DNA of 64,000 nucleotides from Fredinandcohnia aciditolerans. Lineage in GTDB: Bacteria > Bacillota > Bacilli > Bacillales > Bacillaceae_L. Location: the NCBI GenBank assembly GCA_003640645.1, contig QGHH01000003.1, positions 1 to 64,000 of the forward strand, in the 5' to 3' direction. Of the stretch, positions 9,566 to 18,867 are shown piece by piece (positions within the stretch are counted from its first letter, which is position 1; each line of letters begins with the position of its first letter). The position numbers and the translations under genes are program-made. The notes beneath the pieces were generated by a model, which was given only the letters and a program-made list of their open reading frames with translations, ran no database searches and was not told the origin of the DNA.

Positions 9566-10526
9566 TACTCTTTTAAAAGTAGCTGGGTTAAAAAAGTCCT
9601 TTGAAATTCCCAGTGGCATGTTTCGAAAAAAGAAAATGTTAAAGGCTGTTCATGATGTTTCATTCGAGATTCCTGAAGGTAAGACATTTAGCCTTGTCGG
9701 TGAAAGTGGGTGTGGAAAATCAACAACGGGAAGATTGATTTCAAGGTTACTTTCACCAAGTGAAGGTGAAATTTGGATTGATGGAGAAGAAGTCTCTAAA
9801 AGAAAAGAAGCTCAGTTAAAAGCTATGAGAAAAAAGGTTCAAATGATTTTTCAAGATCCATATGCCTCTCTGAACCCAAGAATGAAAGTACGGGATATCG
9901 TAGCTGAGCCTCTTGTTATTCATGCAAATCTATCAAAAGAGGAACGAAATAAGCAAGTATCTGAAATTTTAGAAGTAGTAGGATTAAGCAATTATCACGC
10001 TGATCGTTATGCCCATGAGTTTAGTGGTGGCCAACGCCAACGTATTGGTATTGCTCGAGCACTTATTATGAAACCGCGTCTCATTATCGCGGATGAACCA
10101 GTATCAGCATTAGACGTATCAATACAATCTCAAATATTAAATTTATTGAAGGATTTACAGGTCGAATATAACTTAACCTATTTGTTCATTTCACATGACC
10201 TAAGTGTTGTTGAACATATTAGCGACCATATCGGGGTTATGTATTTAGGAACGATTGTCGAGTCTGGACCGCAAGAGGTGATATTTTCTGACCCAAAACA
10301 TCCGTATACAAAAGCATTATTGTCCTCAATCCCGATTCCTGACCCGAGATTAAGGAGAGAAAGAATTATTTTACAAGGTGATATACCTAGTCCAGTAAAT
10401 CCGCCTACAGGTTGCAAGTTTCATACTCGATGCCCAGTTGCTATGGATATTTGTAAAGTTACGGAACCTAAAGTAAAAAAAGGTGCAGAAGCAGATCATT
10501 TTGTCGCATGTCATTTAGTAGAATAG
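9558..10526 (+). CDS. ABC transporter ATPase, DppF/OppF type
   Basis: 322 residues, TTG start after GAGGGGGGACATTC. Walker [10 protein letters not shown], signature FSGGQRQR, Walker B LIIADEP, H-loop LFISHD, and the C-terminal extension with cysteines (GCKFHTRCP). It forms the heterodimeric motor with the preceding ATPase. Last transporter gene; the enzymes follow after about 45 bp. Confidence 0.93.
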   Translation: MSNTLLKVAGLKKSFEIPSGMFRKKKMLKAVHDVSFEIPEGKTFSLVGESGCGKSTTGRLISRLLSPSEGEIWIDGEEVSKRKEAQLKAMRKKVQMIFQDPYASLNPRMKVRDIVAEPLVIHANLSKEERNKQVSEILEVVGLSNYHADRYAHEFSGGQRQRIGIARALIMKPRLIIADEPVSALDVSIQSQILNLLKDLQVEYNLTYLFISHDLSVVEHISDHIGVMYLGTIVESGPQEVIFSDPKHPYTKALLSSIPIPDPRLRRERIILQGDIPSPVNPPTGCKFHTRCPVAMDICKVTEPKVKKGAEADHFVACHLVE

Positions 10527-10571
10527 TAGATTTAACTTATTTTTAGTAAACAAAAATTAATAGGAGTGATA

Positions 10572-11450
10572 ATGATGAAGGTTGGTTTAAGTACATACAG
10601 TTTAGTAAGAGAATTAAGAGATGAAAAGATGACAGTATTAGATGTAATCCAATGGATCGCTGATAATGGTGGAGAGCATATGGAAATCGTCCCATACGGT
10701 TTCTCTGTCGTAGATAATGTAGAATTAGCAGATCAAATTAAAGAAAAGGCGGCATCCTTAGGTATTGAGCTTTCAGCTTATTCTTTACCCGCAAATTTTG
10801 TTCAAGAAACTCAAGAAGCGTTTGAGGAGGAAGTTGAGCGTCTGAAAACACATGTTGATATTGTGAATCGTTTAGGAATTAAGATAATGAGGCACGATGT
10901 AACAGCGTTTACCTTACCAAAAGAAGATATGACGATTCATTATTTTGATAAGCATTTGTCAAAATTAGTTGAAGGTAGCCAACTGGTTGCTGATTATGCA
11001 GCCAAATTTGGTATTACAACTACAATTGAAAACCATGGATTTAATGTTCAAACTAGTGACCGTGTACAACGTATCATTCATGCAGTGAATCGTGAAAATT
11101 TCAAAACAACACTTGATGTTGGGAATTTCCTTTGTATCGATGAAGATCCACTAGTTGGAGTTAAGAAAAATATTAAATACGCTGCAACTGTTCATTTTAA
11201 AGACTTCTATATTCGTCCTTACTATGAAAACCCCGGAGATGGTGTTTGGTTCAGGACAGTAAATGAAAACTATTTACGTGGAGCAATTGTTGGTCATGGA
11301 GATTTAAACATCCGCGAGATTATGAAAATTGTTAAAAGATCAGGTTACGATGGCTATTTGACTGTTGAATTTGAAGGTATGGAAGATAGTAAAATCGGTT
11401 CTAAAATTGGAATGGATAATGTAAGAAGACTTTGGAATGAAGTGGAATGA
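10572..11450 (+). CDS. Sugar-phosphate isomerase/epimerase-like TIM-barrel protein (1)
   Basis: About 292 residues of the xylose-isomerase-like (AP_endonuc_2) TIM-barrel family. Metal-site residues are spread as usual: TIENHGF (Glu ~155), TTLDVGNF (Asp), TVHFKDFY (His) and LTVEFEG (Glu near the C-terminus). Such enzymes isomerise or epimerise sugars or keto-sugars, or act as inosose or dehydroshikimate dehydratases. The start is ATG 10572 behind TAGGAG, or 10575, rather than GTG 10566. It is linked to the dehydrogenase and a second barrel protein. The three together are typical of pathways that oxidise, epimerise and re-reduce a sugar. Confidence 0.8.
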   Translation: MMKVGLSTYSLVRELRDEKMTVLDVIQWIADNGGEHMEIVPYGFSVVDNVELADQIKEKAASLGIELSAYSLPANFVQETQEAFEEEVERLKTHVDIVNRLGIKIMRHDVTAFTLPKEDMTIHYFDKHLSKLVEGSQLVADYAAKFGITTTIENHGFNVQTSDRVQRIIHAVNRENFKTTLDVGNFLCIDEDPLVGVKKNIKYAATVHFKDFYIRPYYENPGDGVWFRTVNENYLRGAIVGHGDLNIREIMKIVKRSGYDGYLTVEFEGMEDSKIGSKIGMDNVRRLWNEVE

Positions 11451-11489
11451 TAATGATAGACAATAACAACCTTGAAAGGGTGGATTAAT

Positions 11490-12548
11490 TTGGATAGATT
11501 ACGAGTATGTGTGATTGGTACCGGTTCAATTTCTAATATGCATTTTCAATCTTATGCGAACAACCCAAATGTCATTTTGTACGGTGTTTACGATTATTCA
11601 AGAGAAAGAGCATTAGAAAAAGCTGAGCAGTACGGAATAAGGAATGTCTATGACACTTTGGAGGAAGTTTTTAATGATCCTAATGTGGATGCAGTAAGTA
11701 TTTGTACCTGGAATAATACGCATGCCGAAATTTCAATAGGCGCCCTTAAAGGTGGCAAACATGTTCTCGTTGAAAAACCACTGTCAATGACTGTTGAAGA
11801 GGCTTTAAAGGTAGAAGAGGCAACGCGTAAATATAATAAAACATTTCAAGTTGGTTTTGTAAGAAGATTTGCAACGAATACGAAAGTATTAAAATCTTTT
11901 ATTGATAATGGAAAATTAGGTGAAATATATTATGCAAAAGCATCATGCCTTCGACGTTTGGGAAACCCAGGTGGATGGTTTGCTGATAAAGAACGTTCAG
12001 GCGGTGGCCCATTAATCGATCTTGGTGTTCATGTTATTGATATATGTTGGTATCTAATGGGACGTCCAAAAGTGAAGTCCATCTCTGGAAATACGTATAA
12101 TCAGCTAGGCAACCGTGGAAATGTAGAGAATTTAAGTTTTTATAAAGCAGCAGACTATGATAAAGAAAAAAATACGGTCGAAGATTTGGCGAATGCCTTG
12201 ATTACATTTGAGAATGGTGCTTCCTTATTTGTAGATGTATCGTTCACCCTTCATGCTAAAAAGGATGAAATACAGGTGAAGTTATTTGGTACAAAAGGCG
12301 GGGCTGAACTCGAACCAGAGTTAGTAATAATTAGCGAAGAGAATGATACAATTCTTAACGTTCAACCACAGATTGATCACCTAACATTTGATTTCTCAAA
12401 TGCATTTCAAAATGAAATTGATTCATTTGTAACCAGTTGTTTATCTGGGACGAAACCAATTGCACCTGTGGAAGATGGTGTTGAAATTATGAAAATACTT
12501 GCTGGAATTTATGAAGCCTCCGAAAAGAAATGTGAGGTGACATTTTAA
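11490..12548 (+). CDS. Gfo/Idh/MocA-family oxidoreductase
   Basis: About 352 residues. N-terminal Rossmann fold with VIGTGSISNMHF nucleotide-binding loop; then the family's VEKPLSMTVEEAL motif with the catalytic Lys of EKP. The C-terminal alpha/beta domain has the GGGPLIDLGVHVID motif (active-site Asp/His). NAD(P)-dependent oxidation or reduction of a sugar, inositol or derivative. Frame is open from 11472, but GAAAGGGTGG places the start at TTG 11490, giving a normal family N-terminus (LDRLRVCVIG). Confidence 0.87.
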   Translation: MDRLRVCVIGTGSISNMHFQSYANNPNVILYGVYDYSRERALEKAEQYGIRNVYDTLEEVFNDPNVDAVSICTWNNTHAEISIGALKGGKHVLVEKPLSMTVEEALKVEEATRKYNKTFQVGFVRRFATNTKVLKSFIDNGKLGEIYYAKASCLRRLGNPGGWFADKERSGGGPLIDLGVHVIDICWYLMGRPKVKSISGNTYNQLGNRGNVENLSFYKAADYDKEKNTVEDLANALITFENGASLFVDVSFTLHAKKDEIQVKLFGTKGGAELEPELVIISEENDTILNVQPQIDHLTFDFSNAFQNEIDSFVTSCLSGTKPIAPVEDGVEIMKILAGIYEASEKKCEVTF

Positions 12549-12551
12549 CAG

Positions 12552-13439
12552 ATGCAAAATGTAAAAGTGGCAAATAAAATTGGGGTAATTGTCGATAGTC
12601 TTAAACTACCTCTTCTAGAAGGATTAAAAGCAGCAAAAGAAATGGGAGCAGATGGTGTCCAAATTTATGCTGTTGATGGTGAAATGGCACCTGAGAATTT
12701 AAATTCAGCCGCACGTAAGGAATTAAAATCCTATATCGAGTCATTAGGGCTAGAAATCTCTGCACTTTGTGGAGATTTGGGTGGTCTTGGTTATCAAGAT
12801 CACCAACAAAACAAATGGAAAGTTGAAAAGTCAAAACGTATTTTGGATCTAGCTGTTGAACTAGGTACAAATATTGTGACAACACATATCGGGATTGTAC
12901 CTGAAGAAAAAGACAGTCATGTATATGAAAGTATGCAAAAGGCTTGCGAAGAATTAGGGATTTATGCAAAAGGAATGGATGCCTTCTTTGCTATTGAAAC
13001 GGGTCCAGAAACAGCTTTAAGATTGAAAATGTTTTTGGATAGCTTAAGTACAAATGGAGTTTCGGTAAATTTTGACCCTGCAAATATGGTCATGGTAACG
13101 GGTGATGATCCCGTTGAGGGTGTAAAGCTCTTAAAAGAGTATATAGTACATACTCACGTAAAGGATGGAGTTCAAATAAAACCAGTTGATCCCCGTGATG
13201 TATATGGTGCACTTGGATATGGATGTGGTACAGACCATGAAAAGATTGCCAAGATGGTTGCATCTGGTGAGTATTTTAGAGAGTTGCCACTAGGTAAAGG
13301 TGCTGTTGATTTTCCAAATTACTTCGCGGCCTTACGGGAAATAGATTATAACGGTTATTTAACGATTGAACGAGAAGTCGATACAAGACCAGTTAAAGAC
13401 ATCTCTGAGGCTATTACGTTTATTAAAAAATTCAAATAA
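12552..13439 (+). CDS. Sugar-phosphate isomerase/epimerase-like TIM-barrel protein (2)
   Basis: 295 residues, second member of the AP_endonuc_2 barrel family in this operon, only distantly similar to the first. Metal-site segments: FAIETGP (Glu), NFDPANM (Asp), HTHVKDG (His) and LTIEREV (Glu). The start ATG is 3 bp after the dehydrogenase stop, with AGGTGA inside that gene. Two different barrel enzymes around one dehydrogenase suggest successive conversions of one keto-sugar intermediate. Confidence 0.8.
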   Translation: MQNVKVANKIGVIVDSLKLPLLEGLKAAKEMGADGVQIYAVDGEMAPENLNSAARKELKSYIESLGLEISALCGDLGGLGYQDHQQNKWKVEKSKRILDLAVELGTNIVTTHIGIVPEEKDSHVYESMQKACEELGIYAKGMDAFFAIETGPETALRLKMFLDSLSTNGVSVNFDPANMVMVTGDDPVEGVKLLKEYIVHTHVKDGVQIKPVDPRDVYGALGYGCGTDHEKIAKMVASGEYFRELPLGKGAVDFPNYFAALREIDYNGYLTIEREVDTRPVKDISEAITFIKKFK

Positions 13440-13477
13440 AACTGATACAATAGTAAGTAAGTCCTATCTCAGTTTAA

Positions 13478-13517
13478 ACATCCTAAAGAGGAGGAGTTCT
13501 CTTTAGGATGTTATTTT
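13478..13517 (+). terminator. Rho-independent terminator of the first catabolic operon
   Basis: Perfect 13-bp stem, ACATCCTAAAGAG (13478-13490) with CTCTTTAGGATGT (13499-13511), 8-nt loop, then TATTTT. It separates the operon from the ROK regulator. Confidence 0.9.
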
Positions 13518-13612
13518 AACGAATGATGTTAGTTCTTTTTATGAAAGAGTTAACATGATTCCTTAAATAGCTATATAAAATGGATCAATATTATGTTAAA
13601 GAAGGTATTTGA

Positions 13613-14767
13613 ATGGAAAAACACGACCAGTTTTTAATGAAAAAACAAAATAAAAACTTAGTGCTAGATATCATAAAAAGAAACTCTCCTGTATCAAGAA
13701 TGGAAATAGCCAAAATAACAGGAATGAGTCCTACATCAATCACTAGGATAGTAAACGAATTACATGAGCAAGGGTTTGTCAGGGAGACAGAACTCGTTAC
13801 TTCTGGTGTTGGTAGGAGAGCGACATTGCTTGATGTATGTGGAAGCGTTCTTTATACAATTGGGATTGAGCTTGATAAGTTTAACGTGAAAATTGGTATC
13901 GTAAACTATGTCGGAGAAATAATTGCATTTGAAAGCTTTTATAGAGATGCCATAGAAAGGTATGAAGATACCCTAAAAAAGTTAAAGAAGAATATAGAGG
14001 AATTAATAGACATTAATAACATACCCTCTACGAAAATTATTGGATTAGCCATCGGATTACCGGGCTATATTGATTACAAAAATGGGGTTGTAAAAGTGTC
14101 AGATCAGTTGAAATGGAAAAATGTAAAACTAGCTGAAGACCTAAAACAGCTCACCTCATTTAGTGTAATTGTTGACAATGAGTTGAAAATGAAAGTGGTT
14201 GCTGAGAATTTTATGGGAATGGCCAAGGACTCACAAAATGCAGTCTTAGTTGGTATTGGTTCAGGAATAGGGGCTGCCATTATTTTGAACGGTGAAATTT
14301 ACCGGGGAGAATCAAATAATGCAGGTGAAATTGGACATACAATGGTAAACCCGACCGGAAACGTGTGCAATTGTGGGAAAATTGGTTGCCTTGCAACGTA
14401 TATTTCCGAAGGTGCAATTTTGGCTGATGGTCGGAAGGTAAAGGATCTGGACTCAATCGATGATGTATTCGATGCTTACCGAAATGGAGAATCGTGGGCA
14501 GTAAATTTATTAGATCGAACGTCCATGTATATTGCCCTTGCGATAAGTAATATATTATCTATTTACAACCCAGAGGTTATTATTCTGAGTGGGAATACAA
14601 TAGAAAAATTCCCTGAAATAAAAGAAGCAATTGAACAAAAGTGCGATTTATACATTTGGGAACCGTTAAAAGAAAAGACAAAAATTGTATATTCACAGTT
14701 TAGTAATCGTGGAGTCGTCCTTGGTGCAGCGATACAGGCACAGAATAAGTTGCTGGATATAGAGTAA
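13613..14767 (+). CDS. ROK-family transcriptional regulator (NagC/XylR type)
   Basis: 384 residues. An N-terminal winged helix (about 15-65: SRMEIAKITGMSPTSITRIVNEL) precedes a sugar-kinase-like ROK domain with NAGEIGHT and the zinc-binding CNCGKIGC signature. ROK repressors release DNA when a sugar or sugar phosphate binds. The position next to the transporter/epimerase operon makes it the likely local repressor, with a sugar-type inducer (inference). ATG start with AAGAAGG RBS. A weak promoter lies at 13550-13579 (TTAACA, 18 bp, TATAAA). Confidence 0.9.
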   Translation: MEKHDQFLMKKQNKNLVLDIIKRNSPVSRMEIAKITGMSPTSITRIVNELHEQGFVRETELVTSGVGRRATLLDVCGSVLYTIGIELDKFNVKIGIVNYVGEIIAFESFYRDAIERYEDTLKKLKKNIEELIDINNIPSTKIIGLAIGLPGYIDYKNGVVKVSDQLKWKNVKLAEDLKQLTSFSVIVDNELKMKVVAENFMGMAKDSQNAVLVGIGSGIGAAIILNGEIYRGESNNAGEIGHTMVNPTGNVCNCGKIGCLATYISEGAILADGRKVKDLDSIDDVFDAYRNGESWAVNLLDRTSMYIALAISNILSIYNPEVIILSGNTIEKFPEIKEAIEQKCDLYIWEPLKEKTKIVYSQFSNRGVVLGAAIQAQNKLLDIE

Positions 14768-14804
14768 GTAGTTGACTTTAAATTATAATGCAAGGAGCTT
14801 AAAA

Positions 14805-15812
14805 ATGGATCTTATACCTTTAGTAGAAGAAACAAGGGCTGGATTGACTGAGAATGTTCATACAGGAATTATTTGTGGTGTGAATGAACGACTAGAAACA
14901 ACTTATCATTTAGGAAGTCAAGAGCATTACACGTATTATCGGTCAGCATCTAAACCATTACAAGCGATACCTGTATTTTTGGCTAATATTGTCACGAAAT
15001 ATGGTCTGACAACAGAAGAGGCTGCTTTGTTCACCGCCTCACACAGGGGAGAAGATTACCATATCACGGCCCTAGAATCAATGTTACAAAAACTACCTGT
15101 TGATGAAGACGAACTTTTTTGTCCGCCTTCCTATCCTTTGAATACAAAACCGAAAGAGGACATGATACGAAAGGGCATCGAAAAAAGAAGGCTCTTCCAT
15201 AATTGCTCTGGTAAACATATAGGTTTTATCGCGGTTTGCCGTGAATTAGGCTACCCAGTCAAGGGTTATTGGAAAGTGAGTCATCCACTTCAACAACAAA
15301 TTTTGAAGATCATTTCCACATTATCTGAAGTACCAGTTTTTGAGATTAAGAGTGGATTGGATGGCTGTGGTGTACCTGTTTTTGCGATTCCATTAAAAAA
15401 CATGGCAATTTCCTACTTGAAATTAGCATGTCCAAATTTAATTGAAGACCCACAATTACAAAAAGCTATTACAGAAATGACCGCCATTATGAATACTCAT
15501 CCGAACATGGTCGCGTCACATCAATTCATTTGTTCTAGTTTGTTGCAGGATGATAACATTGTTGCCAAAGGAGGCGCACAAGGAGTCTATTGCTTCGGGT
15601 TGAAAAAAGAAAAACTCGGTTTTGCACTAAAGGTATTAAATGGTTCAGAAGATGTCTGGCCAAGCATCGTAGCCTCCATACTCGAACAAATTGGGTATTA
15701 TAATAGAGAAACCATTACGAGATTACGAGAATTAAAACCATCAATTGTAAAGAATGATGCAGGTTTCGAAGTAGGAAGAGTTAATGAAACGTTTACCCTT
15801 AGCAAAGCATAA
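14805..15812 (+). CDS. Asparaginase-II-family protein
   Basis: About 335 residues of the thermolabile (Rhizobium-type) asparaginase family, distinct from the bacterial type I/II enzymes. Typical segments: YRSASKPLQAIP near residue 45, FTASHRGE, HNCSGKH (about residues 130-136) and DGCGVPVFAIPL. Family members hydrolyse L-asparagine or related amides; some are uncharacterised amidases. Start ATG 14805 is set by CAAGGAG; the upstream open frame is not used. It follows the ROK gene by about 37 bp and is probably co-transcribed. An amidase in a sugar operon raises the possibility of a glycosylated or amide-linked amino-acid substrate. Confidence 0.82.
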   Translation: MDLIPLVEETRAGLTENVHTGIICGVNERLETTYHLGSQEHYTYYRSASKPLQAIPVFLANIVTKYGLTTEEAALFTASHRGEDYHITALESMLQKLPVDEDELFCPPSYPLNTKPKEDMIRKGIEKRRLFHNCSGKHIGFIAVCRELGYPVKGYWKVSHPLQQQILKIISTLSEVPVFEIKSGLDGCGVPVFAIPLKNMAISYLKLACPNLIEDPQLQKAITEMTAIMNTHPNMVASHQFICSSLLQDDNIVAKGGAQGVYCFGLKKEKLGFALKVLNGSEDVWPSIVASILEQIGYYNRETITRLRELKPSIVKNDAGFEVGRVNETFTLSKA

Positions 15813-15838
15813 TAAACTTGCGAAGCGATTACCGTAGG

Positions 15839-16015
15839 TGAACTGCACCTCAATTGTTAGACAAATTTGTAAAGTGAATTTTAAGACTTGAGTTCGATAT
15901 TCCACCGGACTCGGGTCTTTTAATTTTGCCTTCATTCGTTTGTGATAGTGGATATACTTAACTAATTCCTTTTCAAAATGCTCTATATTGTCAAAATCCT
16001 GTAGAAAGAAAATGA
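15839..16015 (-). mobile_element. IS3-family (IS150-like) element remnant, right end
   Basis: The minus strand encodes the C-terminus of an OrfB-type transposase (FEKELVKYIHYHKRM, then KAKLKDPSPVEYRTQVL). It is followed by a terminal sequence, TGAACTGCACC to GTTAGACA (plus strand 15839-15863), like the terminal inverted repeats of IS150 relatives. The rest of the element is missing. Confidence 0.75.
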
Positions 16016-16084
16016 GAATGTAGTCATAGACAAACTATCCGCAATAAAATAAAAACTACGGGAAGTCCCGGCGTTATAATTTTG

Positions 16085-16310
16085 ACAATATATCGTTCAT
16101 TTGATTTTTGAATCTTTACCGAACGTCTTCGTCTTCAACCGCTTTCGTGAATACAAGGTCATATGCGGTTCGTTGTCATTCGTCAAATGATTCGGTCATG
16201 CCTGCTGCTTCAATCGAAGAATCAAACCAATTCACGTAATGGAGTACGGAATTAGCGAGCGTCATTTCAGGCGATCTATCGTCTTGATAACTTCGATATT
16301 AGTGAATTTA
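16085..16310 (-). pseudogene. Decayed coding remnant of unknown family
   Basis: On the minus strand one frame reads TLANSVLHYVNWFDSSIEAA, then GMTESFDE, stop, QRTAYDLVFTKAVEDEDVR, stop, RFKNQMNDILSKL. Amino-acid composition is protein-like but broken by stop codons. GC-richer codons (GCG, ACG, TCG) differ from neighbours. Likely a foreign, perhaps phage-derived, helical protein. Family not recognised. Confidence 0.4.
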
Positions 16311-16332
16311 ATATAGCGTTATTTCACTATCC

Positions 16333-16404
16333 GGTGCGTTGATCCAAGAAGGATTACGCACCTTTTTGTTGAAGTCATTGTACTAACGGGCAGGTTAGTT
16401 AAAG
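16333..16404 (+). repeat. Dispersed two-hairpin repeat, copy 4
   Basis: Near-consensus copy: GGTGCGTTGATCC/GGATTACGCACC stem, T5, GTTGAAGTCATTG. The second hairpin is perfect in this copy, ACTAAC-GGGCAG-GTTAGT. It precedes the MBL-fold gene by about 60 bp. Confidence 0.9.
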
Positions 16405-16466
16405 AAGGTATTAATAAAAATTGAGCGGAATATATAAATAAAAATTGCAGATTATGGGGGGATAAA

Positions 16467-17166
16467 ATGAAAACATATTTGGAGGAAGTAGCTAATAATG
16501 TATATGCCTTTTTAGTTTGGGATGAATCTTGGAACTCTTATAATAACTGCTATTTGTTGCTCGAGAACAATAATATTATTCTTATTGATTCAGGGAAGGA
16601 AGAACATTCTCACTTCCTGTTTTCCTCACTAAAAAAGAAAGGAATTTTTAAAAGTGATATAACTCATTTTATTGCCACGCACGGTCACAAAGATCATATT
16701 GGAGCAATTCAATTTTTAGGCGAAATTGAAGGTTATATTCATAATCAGGATTTAGAATTAATTCCAGAAAATATTAGAAATAAATTAAATAGGAAACTTC
16801 CAGATATCGGTCCAACTGTAACTAATTTAGAATGTGTTCTCCTTGGACACCATACTAAAGGTTCTGTTTTACTATATCACCGTAGAAGCAAAGTGTTATT
16901 TTGCGGAGACCATATCTGTTTTTTTGGAGAACCATTGAGCGGTAATGTTGTAGATATAGGTGTTTGTGAGAAGGAAAAAATATAAGCAGTTTGTTTCTGA
17001 ATGGTCTCAAAACAAGGAAATGAGAGAACAGCATAATTTTAGTTTGTTTATCGAAGGCTTAAAAAAAATTACCAAATACGATGTAGAGTATTTATGTACG
17101 GGGCACGGTGTAGTTTTAAAAGGTAAAATAAATGAATTTATTTCTGATTTGCTTGAGTTTAAATAG
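16467..17166 (+). pseudogene. MBL-fold hydrolase, split by a frameshift
   Basis: The first frame (16467-16985, 172 codons) carries the metal motif THGHKDH (residues 71-77), a later H in LLGHHTKG and the bridging Asp in LFCGDH. The C-terminal part, with the final metal histidine in CTGHGVVL, continues in another frame to 17166. Removing one A from the run at 16975-16980 joins EKEKYKQF and gives an intact metallo-beta-lactamase-fold protein of about 233 residues. The change is in a homopolymer, so sequencing error, phase-variable slippage or recent decay are all possible. Confidence 0.8.
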
Positions 17167-17192
17167 TTAATAATAATTTTTTTCAATTTACA

Positions 17193-17259
17193 GGAGCTTT
17201 TCTTTAAGAAGGAGATTAGCTCCTTCTTATTGAAGTAAAGGTGAAGGTTAGTTAAAGAA
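17193..17259 (+). repeat. Dispersed two-hairpin repeat, copy 5 (divergent)
   Basis: The stem is GGAGCT/AGCTCC here instead of GTGCGT/ACGCAC, a paired (compensatory) change. The inner AAGAAGG is kept, then TTCTTATTGAAG and GGTGAAGGTTAGTT. Confidence 0.7.
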
Positions 17260-17321
17260 AAAATAATATACTCGTTTCACAATCGTGCCATTTAACTGAT
17301 TAAATGCAGGAGATTTCAAAA

Positions 17322-17471
17322 GTGAAACGAATGAGACGAACTGTACGGACTTATGTTTTGATCTTAGGTGGGGTGATTATGTTAGCAATGGGTATTTCTT
17401 TGAAACTTATAAAAACACATTTAAGTTCATTAGAAAATAAAATTTTTGAATTAGAAATAAAAACAAAGTAA
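17322..17471 (+). CDS. Small single-span membrane protein (49 aa)
   Basis: GTG start, preceded by CAGGAGATTTC. MKRMRRTVRT gives a strongly positive N-terminus, followed by a hydrophobic span at residues 11-30 (YVLILGGVIMLAMGISLKLI) and a charged amphipathic tail, NKIFELEIKTK. Topology is probably N-in. It occupies its own unit between two repeat copies. Function unknown, no family recognised. Reading frame, RBS and composition make it a credible gene. Confidence 0.55.
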   Translation: MKRMRRTVRTYVLILGGVIMLAMGISLKLIKTHLSSLENKIFELEIKTK

Positions 17472-17520
17472 AAAAAGGAGACAATTAGTAGATTGTGAAA
17501 AAAATGTACTTAAACAAACT

Positions 17521-17594
17521 AGTGCGTTGATCCAAGAAGGATTACGCACCTTTTTTGTTGAAGTAATTGAACTAACTTGGCAGTTTAGTTGAAG
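17521..17594 (+). repeat. Dispersed two-hairpin repeat, copy 6
   Basis: Near-consensus copy: GTGCGT/ACGCAC with ATCC/GGAT, T6, GTTGAAGTAATTGAACTAAC, then CAGTTTAGTTGAAG. Confidence 0.9.
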
Positions 17595-17781
17595 TAGGAA
17601 TAATTAAATCTTTATTGAATATCAATAGGTGAATGTTTGATGGAAAAAGGGAGAGTTCAATTTTAGGCAGTCATTGCGGTTAGTTTAAGTTGATTAAATA
17701 CGATCTTTTTAAAGCGGAGGCCATAGGAAGAATATCAAACAGATAGTTACAAATACCAAGAGAATCGAGGAGATTAAATAA

Positions 17782-18663
17782 ATGAGTAAACCTGTCATTC
17801 GCACTTATATAGATTCAAGTGATTTAAAACGAATGCAGAAACTTACACAAGCTATATGGACACTGGAGTCTAATTACCATATTGGCGATTTAGCTTGGCA
17901 ACGCCATCGACACGCTGGGCGTGAGGATGAATGGATTACTGCAATTTGGGAAATGGATGATAAACCAGTGGCTTGGGGATGGGTAAAACTACCGGGCAGT
18001 TTAATGTTTCAAGTTGACCCTAATTTTACTGAATTATCTCAGGATGTCATTGATTGGTTTGATAAAATAACTGAAACCAATGAACAAAGGGTAACCGTCC
18101 TAGAAACTGAGTCTCATCTCATTTCAGCCTTAGAAGATTCTTTATTCACCACAGTAAAAGAAACTCCTGAAGTCCTAACAAAAATTTCATTGGATAGCTG
18201 TCCTTTCCCTGTTAAATTGCCGGATAAGTTTAATGCTCGACATATCAAGGGCTCTGAAGATTTAAAGAAACGAGTGGCAGTACATAGGGCTGCATTTCAA
18301 TCATTAAGAGTCACAGAAGAAAGTTACTTGAATGTTATGAATACCTATCCTTACGATTCATCTCTTGATTGGGTAATAGAATCCCCAAATGGCGAGTTAG
18401 TAGCATTTTGTTTAATTTGGTTTGATGAAGTTAACAAGGTTGGATTACTGGAACCTGTGGGAACGGATCCGAGATTTTGGAGAATGGGGTTAGCTAGTTC
18501 GGTTTGTAAGCTTGCTCTCAATGCGTTGAGTGAAAAAGGAGCAAAAACTGCAATTGTGGTTTGTACTACCCCGGATACCTATGAATTTTACAAGTCTATT
18601 GGGTTTAAACAATATGCTCAAACAAAATCATTTCATCGTCTTAAAAACACAAATAAAAATTAA
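17782..18663 (+). CDS. GNAT-family acetyltransferase, tandem-domain
   Basis: 293 residues, about twice the size of a single GNAT domain. The C-terminal half has a clear acetyl-CoA site: VGTDPRFWRMGLASSVCKLAL (motif A, RMGLAS) followed by FYKSIGF. The N-terminal half (LAWQRHRHAGRE..., VAWGWVKLPG) fits a degenerate GNAT fold. Substrate unknown. ATG behind GAGGAGATTAAATA. Single gene between repeat copies 6 and 7. Confidence 0.82.
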   Translation: MSKPVIRTYIDSSDLKRMQKLTQAIWTLESNYHIGDLAWQRHRHAGREDEWITAIWEMDDKPVAWGWVKLPGSLMFQVDPNFTELSQDVIDWFDKITETNEQRVTVLETESHLISALEDSLFTTVKETPEVLTKISLDSCPFPVKLPDKFNARHIKGSEDLKKRVAVHRAAFQSLRVTEESYLNVMNTYPYDSSLDWVIESPNGELVAFCLIWFDEVNKVGLLEPVGTDPRFWRMGLASSVCKLALNALSEKGAKTAIVVCTTPDTYEFYKSIGFKQYAQTKSFHRLKNTNKN

Positions 18664-18732
18664 TCTCTAATTAAAAATTGGAGGAAACTTCCCATTAAGT
18701 TTAATAAACTTCGCTTTTCTTCTTCAACTAAC

Positions 18733-18749
18733 GGGTGCGTTGATTTAAA
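18733..18749 (+). repeat. Dispersed repeat, copy 7 (left fragment only)
   Basis: CTAACGGGTGCGTTGAT, then unrelated sequence: a truncated copy. Confidence 0.5.
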
Positions 18750-18867
18750 AGCCATCTGTCATGTTTGGAGGTAGAAGCTTTGTTTCTACTGGTATCTAGC
18801 AAAAGAGAGTCTTATATGGATTTTCCCCTACCATAATTAACTAAGATAATAACTGGTTTGCTTAGAG

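Noticed and set aside
12601-12969. 122-codon minus-strand frame
   Set aside because: Fully inside the second TIM-barrel gene; antisense shadow with unlikely composition.
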